Shown here piece after piece: positions 43,204 through 51,605 of a stretch of 64,000 bases of DNA. Each line of letters opens with the position of its first letter. Position 1 is the stretch's first letter. The position numbers were made by a program, and so were the translations under genes. Under the pieces are notes generated by a model. It was given only the letters and a program-made list of their open reading frames with translations. It made no database searches and was not told the origin of the DNA. The stretch comes from Sphingobacterium detergens (lineage in GTDB: Bacteria > Bacteroidota > Bacteroidia > Sphingobacteriales > Sphingobacteriaceae), in NCBI RefSeq assembly GCF_003610355.1, contig NZ_RAPY01000001.1, positions 434,001-498,000 on the forward strand. Reading direction: 5' to 3'.

Positions 43204-44583
43204 ATGAAAAGATTTTATTATTCTGCAGTAATATTTACTGTTTTTTTTCTTGGAACGAACAACCTAATCCAAGCTCAACAGGTCGTTGGGGTAGCCGAAG
43301 CAATACGCATGACTTTGGAACGTAATGTGCAAATTAAGCAAGCCGAACTGAGTAAAGATCTCGCTGCTCAGGATTTATTTCAATCAAAAAGTAATTTATT
43401 ACCTGATTTAAGAGCTTCCGTTGATCAAAATTTCCGTTACGGTTTTGCCTTCGATTTGACATCGGCACAAATTGTTAACAATGCCTGGACCAGAACTACG
43501 AATGGATCGGTAGGGTCCAGTGTGAATATATTTCAAGGTTTTCAACAGGTTAATCAGATAAAAGCAAATAAGTTTCAGTTGGAATCCTCTGCTACACAGG
43601 TGGATAAAGTGAAAAATGATCTTGTTCTAAATGTCCTGGTGAATTATTTAGAAGCTATTACAAATCATGAATTGATGGTAGCCAGTGAAGATCAGATTGC
43701 TTTATCAAAACAACAATTTTCATTAGACTCCATACAGTTTGCTGTTGGTAATAAGACTATAGCTGATATTGCAAAATCAAAGAATCAGGTGGCTACGAAT
43801 GAATTGAACAAAGTAAATTTGAAGAATTCATACGAGATGTCCTTGTTAACTTTGAAACAATTGATGGAAATGCCCCCAGAAACAGTTATTTCTTTGGAAC
43901 GTCCGAACTTAGAATCTGTTTTGGTAAATGCCGAAGATAAAAATGCCATAGACGTATACCAAAAGGCTTTAATAAGGCAACCGGATATCCTTAAATCTGC
44001 ATTGGATAAGGAGGTAGCGTTAAAACAAATCGATATTGCCAAAGGGGGATATTACCCAACACTCAATTTGAGTGTGAGTTACGGCACAAATTATTCTTCT
44101 GCCACAACACGACAAACCGATCCATTAGATATCAAAACGAGATATCGTGTGCCTTTTAGCGATCAAATATCAGAAAACAAATCATTTTTTACTGGTTTAT
44201 CACTTGCAGTTCCAATTTTTTCTAAGAATCAGAATAAGGTTAACGTCGCGAAAGCTAAGATCGGGCTAAAACAGGCTGAAGCTGCTGAGCAATTAGCCAA
44301 GAACAATTTGAATAAGGCTGTAAACCAAGCGGTATTGGACGTTAATGCTGCCAAACAAAAATATACTTCGGCAACGACAGCCTTTGAAAGTGCTGAAACG
44401 GCTTACAAAGCGACCAAAGAACGATACGATATCGGTATGGCAAATTCTTTGGAATTATTTACCGCACAGACCGAACGGAACAAAGCAGAATTTGATCTGA
44501 TTCAAGCAAAATATAACGTAATATTCAGATCTAAGATTATCGATTATTACTTAGGAAATCCAATTCAATTCGACAACAATTAA
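43204..44583 (+). CDS. TolC-family outer-membrane efflux protein
   Basis: An outer-membrane factor of 459 residues from the ATG at 43204. ATGs at 43186 and 43198 are in frame, but the signal peptide (KRFYYSAVIFTVFFLGTNNLIQAQQ) fits the later ones. The two OEP repeats are seen as paired long helical segments: RNVQIKQAELSKDLAAQDLFQSKSNLLPDLRAS and YQKALIRQPDILKSALDKEVALKQIDIAKGGYYPTL. A glycine- and asparagine-rich closing part precedes the end near LGNPIQFDNN. It forms the outer channel for the HlyD-type adaptor encoded 21 bases downstream. Confidence 0.87.
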   Translation: MKRFYYSAVIFTVFFLGTNNLIQAQQVVGVAEAIRMTLERNVQIKQAELSKDLAAQDLFQSKSNLLPDLRASVDQNFRYGFAFDLTSAQIVNNAWTRTTNGSVGSSVNIFQGFQQVNQIKANKFQLESSATQVDKVKNDLVLNVLVNYLEAITNHELMVASEDQIALSKQQFSLDSIQFAVGNKTIADIAKSKNQVATNELNKVNLKNSYEMSLLTLKQLMEMPPETVISLERPNLESVLVNAEDKNAIDVYQKALIRQPDILKSALDKEVALKQIDIAKGGYYPTLNLSVSYGTNYSSATTRQTDPLDIKTRYRVPFSDQISENKSFFTGLSLAVPIFSKNQNKVNVAKAKIGLKQAEAAEQLAKNNLNKAVNQAVLDVNAAKQKYTSATTAFESAETAYKATKERYDIGMANSLELFTAQTERNKAEFDLIQAKYNVIFRSKIIDYYLGNPIQFDNN

Positions 44584-44604
44584 CCTATTTGATTAACAAA
44601 AACA

Positions 44605-45909
44605 ATGGCAAAGAAAAAACGTAGTGTAGTAAAGATTCTATTAATAGTCGTAGCGCTCCTGGCAATTTTTGTTTTGATCGGCTTTCAGGCCGGCTGGTTT
44701 GGAAAAGGAGATATTACTAAAGTCGCTGTAGACGTTGTGAAGGAAACGGATGTAGATGAACTGGTGTCTGCCAGTGGAAAAATACAACCGGAAATAGAAG
44801 TTAAGCTGAGTTCGGAAGTTTCAGGTGAGGTTGTTGAACTAAATATCAAAGAAGGTGACTTTGTAAAAAAAGGACAAGTACTCTGTCGGATCAAACCCGA
44901 TATCTTACAGTCCGGCTATGATCGCTCTGTAGCAGCAATGAATTCGCAGCGTGCCAATCTCGCTGCTGCACAACAACAGCTAAAACAACAAGAAGAAAAT
45001 TTCAAAAATGTAGCTGCAACTTACAAGAGAAACCAAGAACTTTTTGAAAAACGGGTTATTTCCGCAGCTGAAATGGATAAGAGTTCTTCTGAGTACTTTT
45101 CGACTCTTGCTGCCATTCAGGCACAAAGAGAGACTGTAAAATCAAGTAGATATGGTATTGATCAATCACAAGCCTCTGTCAAAGAAGCTCAGGATAACCT
45201 AAATAGAACAACCATTTATGCTCCGACTGACGGTATTATCTCTTTATTGTCTATCGAACAGGGAGAGCGTGTGGTGGGAACAGCACAAATGGCTGGTACT
45301 GAAATTATGCGCATCGCCAATATGTCTTCGATGGAAGTAAATGTTGATGTCAATGAGAATGATATCAATAACGTCAGAGTAGGTAATCAGGCTGAAATTG
45401 AAGTAGATGCTTTTCAAGATAGAAAATTTAAAGGCATTGTGACCGAAATTGCAAGCTCATCCAAAAATATTGCAACAACGACAGCTGCAACCTCATCAAC
45501 AGATCAAGTCACAAATTTTAATGTAAAAGTGCGTATCAGCGCGGAATCTTATCAGGATCTGATCAAAGAAAATGTCGCTTCGCCATTCAAACCTGGATTA
45601 TCCGCTACTGTACAGATTTTCACAAAACATGATAAAGGCTTGGTAGTACCTATCCAGTCGGTTACCGTAAGATCGGATGATAAAGATTCTACGAATACAA
45701 ATAAGAAGATACAGGAATATGTCTTCGTTTTAAAAGATCAGACAGTAAAACAAGTTCCGATCAAAACTGGGATTCAAGATGATAAAAACATTATTATTCT
45801 ATCCGGATTGAAAAAAGGAGATCAAGTTGTTTCTCGACCATTTGATGCCATCTCTAAAACGCTAAAGGATGGTAGTAAAGTGGAAAAAGTAGATAAATCC
45901 GTGTTATAA
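44605..45909 (+). CDS. HlyD/MacA-type periplasmic adaptor
   Basis: A 434-residue membrane-fusion protein: N-terminal TM anchor (about 8-27, VVKILLIVVALLAIFVLIGFQ). Then come the lipoyl half (SASGKIQPEIEVKLSSEVSGEVVELNIKEGDFVKKGQVLC), a helical hairpin with Gln-rich coiled coil (about 105-195), the second lipoyl half (RTTIYAPTDGIISLLSIEQGERVVGT) and beta-barrel and membrane-proximal domains to the end. It belongs with the TolC-type gene upstream. No ABC transporter permease or ATPase follows: a 14-bp terminator closes the unit, so the inner-membrane pump must be encoded elsewhere. Confidence 0.87.
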   Translation: MAKKKRSVVKILLIVVALLAIFVLIGFQAGWFGKGDITKVAVDVVKETDVDELVSASGKIQPEIEVKLSSEVSGEVVELNIKEGDFVKKGQVLCRIKPDILQSGYDRSVAAMNSQRANLAAAQQQLKQQEENFKNVAATYKRNQELFEKRVISAAEMDKSSSEYFSTLAAIQAQRETVKSSRYGIDQSQASVKEAQDNLNRTTIYAPTDGIISLLSIEQGERVVGTAQMAGTEIMRIANMSSMEVNVDVNENDINNVRVGNQAEIEVDAFQDRKFKGIVTEIASSSKNIATTTAATSSTDQVTNFNVKVRISAESYQDLIKENVASPFKPGLSATVQIFTKHDKGLVVPIQSVTVRSDDKDSTNTNKKIQEYVFVLKDQTVKQVPIKTGIQDDKNIIILSGLKKGDQVVSRPFDAISKTLKDGSKVEKVDKSVL

Positions 45910-45935
45910 AATTATTTTGATACATTATTTATAAC

Positions 45936-45968
45936 AAAAGGGAGGTGTTTTTTTAACACCTCCCTTTT
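45936..45968 (+). terminator. Terminator of TolC-HlyD unit
   Basis: AAAAGGGAGGTGTT (45936-45949) and AACACCTCCCTTTT (45955-45968), perfect 14-bp arms with a 5-base T loop, then TTATTTT. Confidence 0.95.
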
Positions 45969-46018
45969 TATTTTCCTTCTAATTTATTAAATTTATATAA
46001 CCCAATCCCTAACAGCTT

Positions 46019-46987
46019 ATGAAAAGGCTATTGACTTATTTTAAATTTAACAAAACAGAGCAAAATGGGTTCTTCGTTATATTGGTGATAATCATCGTCT
46101 TTAGTATTATATATTCCCTTGTCAGTAGAGAGGATAAAAGTGATCCGATTGCTCATCAGGCGCGGGTTTTTGAGCAGTCATTTCATGACTCAACCGATGC
46201 CGCAGATTATCCAAATAAGAAATTTAAGGTAGCCGATGTTCATTTGGAAAAGAAAGTAGCTCGTTCGGATCCGGATCCCAGTACAGACAATAACGTTGTA
46301 GATACCAAGCTATTTTATTTTGATCCCAATAATTTATCTGTCGAGGCATGGCGCGAGCTCGGCCTCTCGGATAAGCAAATTGCCGTAATCAAGAATTACG
46401 AGAAAAAAGGTGGCCGGTTTAAAGATAAAAATGATGTTAGGAAAATGTATTCCATCAACGCGAAATTATATAAAAAACTAGAACCCTTTATCCGCATTAA
46501 AGTGGAGACAACAGGTCCCGGTACGATAGCTAAAACCCCCTTGCTTTACGATAAATTCGAAACCAATCGTGCTGAACTTATAGATCTTAATACCTGTGAT
46601 ACAATAGCCTTGATGAGCCTCAAAGGGATCGGTACAATACTTTCTAAACGCATTTTGAAATATAAAGAGGTGCTTGGTGGTTTCTATCGGATAGAGCAGT
46701 TAAAGGAAGTTTATGGTGTCACTTCGGAAACATATGAAGTCATTAAGGACTACATTACAGTGTCTAATTTAGAAGGAATCAAAAAAATCAATATTAACCA
46801 GATTGATGCCAATTCATTGGGCAAACATCCGTATCTTAGCCCAAAGGATGCGAAATTAATAGTTAATTATCGAGATCAACATGGCAATTACGCTAATATA
46901 GAAGATTTTACCAAGATAGGTACACTTTCAGATCTTGCTATTGCTAAAATCGCGCCGTATTTAATATTTGAGAATGATTCAAGATAA
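46019..46987 (+). CDS. Membrane-anchored helix-hairpin-helix protein
   Basis: A 322-residue protein with one N-terminal membrane helix (about 17-37, NGFFVILVIIIVFSIIYSL). Three helix-hairpin-helix-type modules of the ComEA kind follow: LGLSDKQIAVIKNYEKKGGRFKDKNDVRKMYSI (about 117-150), DLNTCDTIALMSLKGIGTILSKRILKYKEVLGGFYRIEQLKEVYGV (about 190-235) and INQIDANSLGKHPYLSPKDAKLIVNYRDQHGNYANIEDF (about 258-296). Such modules bind DNA without sequence preference, so it may take part in DNA uptake or hold DNA near the membrane. It overlaps the start of apt. Confidence 0.8.
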   Translation: MKRLLTYFKFNKTEQNGFFVILVIIIVFSIIYSLVSREDKSDPIAHQARVFEQSFHDSTDAADYPNKKFKVADVHLEKKVARSDPDPSTDNNVVDTKLFYFDPNNLSVEAWRELGLSDKQIAVIKNYEKKGGRFKDKNDVRKMYSINAKLYKKLEPFIRIKVETTGPGTIAKTPLLYDKFETNRAELIDLNTCDTIALMSLKGIGTILSKRILKYKEVLGGFYRIEQLKEVYGVTSETYEVIKDYITVSNLEGIKKININQIDANSLGKHPYLSPKDAKLIVNYRDQHGNYANIEDFTKIGTLSDLAIAKIAPYLIFENDSR

Positions 46988-47501
46988 ATTGAAACTGGAA
47001 ATCCGGGATATTGTGGATTTTCCAAAACCGGGTATTGTATTCAAAGATATTACCCCCTTGTTGAAAGATGCTGAACTTTGCAATGAAATGATCGATGCAA
47101 TTATTGACCAACTTCAAGGAATAGAAATTGATGCTATTGCAGGTATTGAAAGCCGTGGATTTCTTTTTGGATTTTTACTTGCCAACAGATTAGGATTGCC
47201 CTTCATTCCAATTCGTAAGCAAGGAAAATTACCATTTAAAACGATTTCTGAGTCTTATGCGCTGGAATATGGTCAGGCTACGATAGAAATTCATGAAGAT
47301 GCCTTCGAAAAAGGTAGCCGTATTTTGATCCATGATGATCTGTTGGCAACAGGCGGAACTGTCGTTGCAGCAAGCAAACTTATTGAAAAATTGGGCGGAG
47401 TGATTGCAGCCTATAGTTTTATCATTTCATTGGATTTTCTCAAAGCAAAAGGCCGATTGTCTCGATTTAGTGATACAATCTCCTCGTTGGTGAGCTATTA
47501 A
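46974..47501 (+). CDS. apt: Adenine phosphoribosyltransferase
   Basis: A 175-residue purine salvage enzyme converting adenine and PRPP to AMP. Seen: LKLEIRDIVDFPKPGIVFKDITPLL at the start, IAGIESRGFLFGFLLANRLGLPFIPIRKQGKLP, and the PRPP-binding motif ILIHDDLLATGGTVVAA. Length fits the family. ATG at 46974 is preferred; an upstream TTG at 46968 is in frame. The start overlaps the end of the helix-hairpin-helix gene by 14 bases, so translation is probably coupled. It is cytoplasmic. Confidence 0.93.
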   Translation: MIQDKLKLEIRDIVDFPKPGIVFKDITPLLKDAELCNEMIDAIIDQLQGIEIDAIAGIESRGFLFGFLLANRLGLPFIPIRKQGKLPFKTISESYALEYGQATIEIHEDAFEKGSRILIHDDLLATGGTVVAASKLIEKLGGVIAAYSFIISLDFLKAKGRLSRFSDTISSLVSY

Positions 47502-47535
47502 TATAGAATTTAAGTGTTGATTTAGACGATATCGT

Positions 47536-48357
47536 ATGATCCTCTTTGCAAATGCTAAAATAAATATTGGACTGCAGGTGGTTGCCAGACGAACGGATGG
47601 CTATCATGAATTGAATAGTATTTTCTATCCCTTGCCGATCTATGATATTATAGAGATACTGGAGACAGATGCACAAGATTCCACGTTGACAGTACAGGGT
47701 AACCATATACCCGGGGATTCCGCGGATAATCTCTGTTTAAAGGCGCATGCATTATTAAAAAAAGAATTTGACATTCCTCAGGTTAGGATTGATCTGATCA
47801 AACAAATTCCAATTGGAGCAGGATTGGGAGGTGGGTCAGCGGACGCATCTTTTGTATTGAAAGGACTTAATGAGCTGTTTAAGCTAAATTTGACAAGTAC
47901 GCAATTAGCGAAATATGCCGCACAATTGGGGGCAGACTGCCCGTTCTTTATCGCAAATAAACCCGTATTTGCAACCGGGATAGGGACAGATTTTAAGGAG
48001 ATATCGCTTGATCTGGATGAATACCACCTTGCGGTTATTATGCCTGATATCCATGTCTCTACGGCCGAAGCTTACAGTGGGGTGAAACCGATGCCCTCAG
48101 ATGTTAATTTGGAGGAGGCTATCCGATTGCCTATTCAGGAATGGAAATTCCATATTCGAAATGATTTTGAAGAATCTATTTTTGAGCGCTATCCGATGCT
48201 CAAAGAAATTAAAGAAGCCTTGTATCATAAAGGGGCAATATACACGTCGATGTCAGGCTCCGGTGCTGCAATCTATGCCATTTCTTGGGAAAAGATGGAT
48301 TTAAGCGAGTTTTCCAGATATGGTAAGGTTTACTATCCCGTTGCGCTAGAAAGATAA
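47536..48357 (+). CDS. ispE: 4-diphosphocytidyl-2-C-methyl-D-erythritol kinase
   Basis: A 273-residue GHMP kinase of the non-mevalonate isoprenoid pathway; it phosphorylates CDP-methylerythritol. Motifs: N-terminal FANAKINIGLQVVARRTDGYHELNSIFYPLP, ATP-binding IPIGAGLGGGSADASFVLKGLN (about 92-113) and the C-terminal SMSGSGAAIYAI. The catalytic Lys near the N-terminus (AKINIG) and Asp in GADCPFF are kept. It follows apt by 34 bases in the same direction. A 14-bp bidirectional terminator lies at its end. Confidence 0.94.
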   Translation: MILFANAKINIGLQVVARRTDGYHELNSIFYPLPIYDIIEILETDAQDSTLTVQGNHIPGDSADNLCLKAHALLKKEFDIPQVRIDLIKQIPIGAGLGGGSADASFVLKGLNELFKLNLTSTQLAKYAAQLGADCPFFIANKPVFATGIGTDFKEISLDLDEYHLAVIMPDIHVSTAEAYSGVKPMPSDVNLEEAIRLPIQEWKFHIRNDFEESIFERYPMLKEIKEALYHKGAIYTSMSGSGAAIYAISWEKMDLSEFSRYGKVYYPVALER

Positions 48358-48368
48358 TCGCAGTTTGT

Positions 48369-48417
48369 AAAAAGCAATAGGCCATACCTGAGTCTACATG
48401 TATGCCTATTGCTTTTT
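48369..48417. terminator. Bidirectional terminator
   Basis: AAAAAGCAATAGGC (48369-48382) and GCCTATTGCTTTTT (48404-48417), perfect 14-bp arms between the convergent ispE and ATP-cone genes. Loop CATACCTG to GTATG can extend the stem. Confidence 0.92.
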
Positions 48418-48429
48418 AGACTGATAATA

Positions 48430-49275
48430 TTAATATTCTTCTTCTACTTTGTAGTCTAATAGCTCACTGGCTTCTTTGAGGACCTTCTCTTTTCTTTCCT
48501 TGTTAAGTCCAAGAATATCCAGTTTATCCGGATTGTTTACAAGATCTTTTACCAAAATCAGCTGATTTTTTAACAGCTGCTGTTCTTCCAGGTCCGAAAG
48601 GGTGGTCAAACAAGTGACCGGATAAAAGACGGCTTTATCGACTCTTCTTTTGATACTATTCTCTTTTGGATAGTCCCAAGAAAGCAAGTTGATGCCGTAA
48701 TAAGTTGCAAAATCGATCGAATCTGATGTGAAGTAGGCATTAGTGATCAGCCAGCCTTCCTGAAACTGTAATTTTTTGCCAAAAAAATTATAGTCAATTC
48801 CACTGATATCTTTGAACCTCGATAGGTAGTACATTGCTGTGGTAACGGAGATCTTGGCGTCAATGTCATTTCTAAACTTACACTCCGCTGTCATCAACTT
48901 ACCATCTTTATAAGCAACCACATCCAATTCATGGGAAACAGCATGGCCTTGTACCGTCTGTCCAGTGGTACTTTCATATCCAATTGAACGAAGCAAATGG
49001 GAGATGTATTTTTCAAAATAGAAGCCTTCAGGTCCAAGATCACGTAGTGCTTTTTTTAGGCTGTATCGCGCGGCAAATGAGTTTCGTACAGTCTTCAATG
49101 TATCGAAAGCCAACTGATACAACTCCCTGGTTGAAATACCATCGTATATTTCACCTATAACACTGCTGTATACTTCGTTTACTTGATCGCTATTTGCTCC
49201 TGAACGGGAAAGCGAATGCCGTAAGGCTTCTCCATTAAAGGGTACTAATTCACCGGAATATTTTTTGACTTGCAT
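48430..49275 (-). CDS. ATP-cone domain fused to Mrr-like nuclease
   Basis: A 281-residue protein of two parts. Residues 1-90 form an ATP-cone domain (VKKYSGELVPFNGEALRHSLSRSGA and LYQLAFDTLK), the allosteric nucleotide sensor known from ribonucleotide reductase and NrdR. Residues about 85-200 form a PD-(D/E)XK nuclease of the Mrr/restriction endonuclease type: GFYFEKYISHLLRSIGY, HELDVVAYKDGKLMTAECKF (Asp118, Glu131, Lys133) and WLITNAYFTSDSIDFA. A C-terminal helix-hairpin-helix-like tail ends the protein. The fusion suggests a nuclease gated by ATP or dATP. No restriction methylase is near, so a role in DNA quality control or defence remains open. Confidence 0.8.
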   Translation of the reverse strand: MQVKKYSGELVPFNGEALRHSLSRSGANSDQVNEVYSSVIGEIYDGISTRELYQLAFDTLKTVRNSFAARYSLKKALRDLGPEGFYFEKYISHLLRSIGYESTTGQTVQGHAVSHELDVVAYKDGKLMTAECKFRNDIDAKISVTTAMYYLSRFKDISGIDYNFFGKKLQFQEGWLITNAYFTSDSIDFATYYGINLLSWDYPKENSIKRRVDKAVFYPVTCLTTLSDLEEQQLLKNQLILVKDLVNNPDKLDILGLNKERKEKVLKEASELLDYKVEEEY

Positions 49276-49409
49276 GGATATTTAATTTGATAAATACGAA
49301 TATAAGGGATGTGATCCGAGAAATCATATAAAAACTATTATTCTATTTCTAAACTTTTTTGGATCATAATTTGTTTACATAAAGAAACAATACTTAAATA
49401 TAGATAATT

Positions 49410-49706
49410 ATGAGTAACCTATTGCTATTTGCATTTGACAAGATTAAAGCTAAGATAAAAGATGATTGCATTGAGGAGAATATTGGTGCTTCCGAGCGCG
49501 TGCTGTCTGTGATTGCCGGCGGCTTTATTTTAGGTTTAGGCGTAAAAAAGATATTTAAATCTCCACTGGCTGGGCTTTCAGGATTGACCCTTGGTGGGAC
49601 GTTAATTTATCGTGGTGTGACAGGACATTGTGATGTCAAAAAATTGCTGGAAGATAAAGATGTTAAAAAAGTTGAGGTAATAGAACATCGTTATTTTGTT
49701 AAATAA
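49410..49706 (+). CDS. DUF2892 inner-membrane protein (YgaP-like)
   Basis: A 98-residue protein with two adjacent hydrophobic helices (about 35-47, 51-70): ERVLSVIAGGFILGLGVKKIF and PLAGLSGLTLGGTLIYRGVTGHC. The sequence N-I-G-x-x-E-R at the start of the first helix and the RGVTGHC end are typical of DUF2892, the membrane part of YgaP rhodanese. No rhodanese domain is attached. The role is unknown. It is a single gene with no terminator hairpin directly after it; the following 250 bases have only a weak inverted repeat (49854-49862 and 49880-49888, CAATATAAG type). Confidence 0.78.
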   Translation: MSNLLLFAFDKIKAKIKDDCIEENIGASERVLSVIAGGFILGLGVKKIFKSPLAGLSGLTLGGTLIYRGVTGHCDVKKLLEDKDVKKVEVIEHRYFVK

Positions 49707-49953
49707 CGATGGGTTTAACTCTTAGTCTACTAACAAATAAACTGATCGTCAGCTTTGGAGGTGCTTACTGGAGTTTAACTGATACATTATAAGGAGCAAA
49801 ATTTTAATTTTACTTGTTAGCAAGCTGTCACCATCATGCTAGCGCAATGGCTCCAATATAAGAGGTGGACTCACGTGGACTTATATTGATTGCAGTACGA
49901 ATATACAGTGAACATACTGGAAATTTGGGGGTTAAAATATAGTATAAAAAAAA
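49707..49953. other. Intergenic region with one small inverted repeat
   Basis: No gene recognised. CAATATAAG (49854-49862) and CTTATATTG (49880-49888) form 9-bp arms around GTGGAC-containing sequence; it may be a protein-binding site or a stem, and there is no further support. Confidence 0.3.
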
Positions 49954-49978
49954 CGGTCGAAAATCATCTTTTCGGCCG
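49954..49978. terminator. Bidirectional terminator upstream of ychF end
   Basis: CGGTCGAAAA (49954-49963) and TTTTCGGCCG (49969-49978) with one G-T pair. T-runs flank it on the plus strand (CTTTTTTTTT) and on the minus strand (TTTTTTTTATAC). Serves ychF. Confidence 0.9.
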
Positions 49979-50012
49979 CTTTTTTTTAAAATTTTGCTGG
50001 TTAAACAGCTAT

Positions 50013-51113
50013 TTATACATTAAAACGGAAGTGCATAATATCACCATCTTGTACAATGTAAGTTTTTCCTTCTACAGACAATTTCCCGGCTTCCTTTACA
50101 GCACTTTCTGAACCTAGACTAACAAAGTCATCATATTTAATTACTTCAGCACGGATAAATCCTTTTTCAAAATCTGTATGAATGACGCCAGCTGCCTGAG
50201 GGGCTGTAAAACCATTCTCAATTGTCCAGGCACGTACTTCTTGAACGCCTGCTGTAAAGTAGGTCGCTAAATTTAATAAGGAATATGCTGCTCTGATCAA
50301 TTTATGGACACCAGATTCTTCTAATCCAAGGTCATCCAAAAACATCTTACGCTCTTCATAACTCTCCAATTGAGCGATTTCAGACTCAATTTGCGCAGAT
50401 ATAACCAATACTTCAGCTTTTTCATCTTTCACGGCTTCTTTTACACGATCCACATAAGCGTTACCTGTATTGACAGAGCCTTCGTCCACATTACATACGT
50501 AAAGTACTGGCTTTGCGGTTAACAAGGCTAAGTCTTGGATAAATTCAAAATCTTCGGCTTCAATAGGTGCTGTACGTGCTGACTTGCCTGCCTCCAAATG
50601 TTCTTTAACGACAGATAGGATATCAAAAGTCTTTTTAGCATCTTTATCACCACCTGTTTTTGCCATTTTCTCCACTTTTTGGATACGTTTTACCACAGTA
50701 TCCAAATCCTTAAGTTGCAATTCTGTATCGATGATCTCTTTATCTCGGATTGGATCTACTGAACCATCCACATGGATAACATTACCATCATCAAAACATC
50801 TCAAAACGTGGATGATCGCATTTGTTGTGCGAATATTTCCTAAAAATTGGTTACCTAATCCTTCACCTTTTGATGCTCCTTTTACCAACCCGGCGATGTC
50901 GACGATTTCAATGGTATTCGGAACGATACGTTGTGGATTGACTAACTCAGCTAATTTATTTAGACGGGCATCCGGTACGGTAATTACCCCAACATTTGGT
51001 TCAATAGTACAAAATGGAAAGTTTGCTGCCTGTGCTTTCGCATTCGACAGACAGTTAAATAATGTTGATTTACCAACGTTTGGTAAACCTACGATACCGC
51101 ATTGTAAAGCCAT
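50013..51113 (-). CDS. ychF: Redox-regulated ATPase/GTPase YchF
   Basis: A 366-residue Obg-like P-loop NTPase that binds ribosomes. From the ATG at 51113 the protein begins MALQCGIVGLPNVGKST (Walker A); a longer frame opens at 51140 but has no such start. G-motifs include VDIAGLVKGASKGEGLGNQFL, and the G4 region reads YVCNVDEG in place of NKxD, which explains ATP preference in the family. The C-terminal TGS domain is seen at about 280-366 (ending IVQDGDIMHFRFNV). It is a single housekeeping gene with a strong terminator. Confidence 0.94.
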   Translation of the reverse strand: MALQCGIVGLPNVGKSTLFNCLSNAKAQAANFPFCTIEPNVGVITVPDARLNKLAELVNPQRIVPNTIEIVDIAGLVKGASKGEGLGNQFLGNIRTTNAIIHVLRCFDDGNVIHVDGSVDPIRDKEIIDTELQLKDLDTVVKRIQKVEKMAKTGGDKDAKKTFDILSVVKEHLEAGKSARTAPIEAEDFEFIQDLALLTAKPVLYVCNVDEGSVNTGNAYVDRVKEAVKDEKAEVLVISAQIESEIAQLESYEERKMFLDDLGLEESGVHKLIRAAYSLLNLATYFTAGVQEVRAWTIENGFTAPQAAGVIHTDFEKGFIRAEVIKYDDFVSLGSESAVKEAGKLSVEGKTYIVQDGDIMHFRFNV

Positions 51114-51181
51114 ATATAGTGCAAATTTTTGAAATTGCACAAAGATAGAAAATTCACTGTAATTTTTAACTATCTTGTGGA

Positions 51182-51529
51182 ATGCTTCGATGGTACAAAA
51201 TTGATAATGCCCAATTTCTAAAGGATGAGGGGATAACAGAGCATAAATTTGGCGGAAAGACTATTTGTCTTACTTGGTTTGAGGATCATTTGTATGCCTT
51301 TTCCAGGAAATGTCCGCATGCGGGCGCTCCGCTCAAAAATGGTTGGTGTGAACGGGGTAAAGTGATCTGTCCCTTCCATCGCCATGAATTTGATCTTGTA
51401 ACAGGAAAGGGTAATCCTACCCAACATGACTTTATTCATATTTACCCTGTTAAAGAGGAAGAAAATGCCTATTATGTGGGTATTGAGAAAGGGTTTTGGC
51501 AAAGTTTTCTCGGTTCTAAAAGTAACTAA
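51182..51529 (+). CDS. Rieske [2Fe-2S] protein (NirD-like)
   Basis: A 115-residue soluble Rieske protein. The cluster ligands are visible: CPHAGAPL (Cys, His) and CPFHRHEFD (Cys, His), spaced about 18 residues. Its size and the lack of a TM anchor fit the small ferredoxins of the NirD or dioxygenase type. It would pass single electrons to an unknown partner. It has a separate start 77 bases before gpsA and may be read with it, although gpsA has its own -7 box. Confidence 0.85.
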   Translation: MLRWYKIDNAQFLKDEGITEHKFGGKTICLTWFEDHLYAFSRKCPHAGAPLKNGWCERGKVICPFHRHEFDLVTGKGNPTQHDFIHIYPVKEEENAYYVGIEKGFWQSFLGSKSN

Positions 51530-51575
51530 AGTATCATATCTCTTGATGCAATCGCATATCTAAGCAGTAAATAAG

Positions 51576-51583
51576 TATATTTG
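51576..51583 (+). promoter_or_regulatory. Candidate -7 box of gpsA
   Basis: TATATTTG matches TAnnTTTG and lies 22 bases before the gpsA ATG. A TTTG at the -33 distance is absent. Confidence 0.45.
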
Positions 51584-51605
51584 CTTTCGAAAACAAATTA
51601 AAAAC

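Noticed and set aside
49854..49888. Inverted repeat as terminator of the DUF2892 gene
   Set aside because: The stem is AT-rich, the loop is 17 bases and no T-run follows. It is kept only as a weak structural note.
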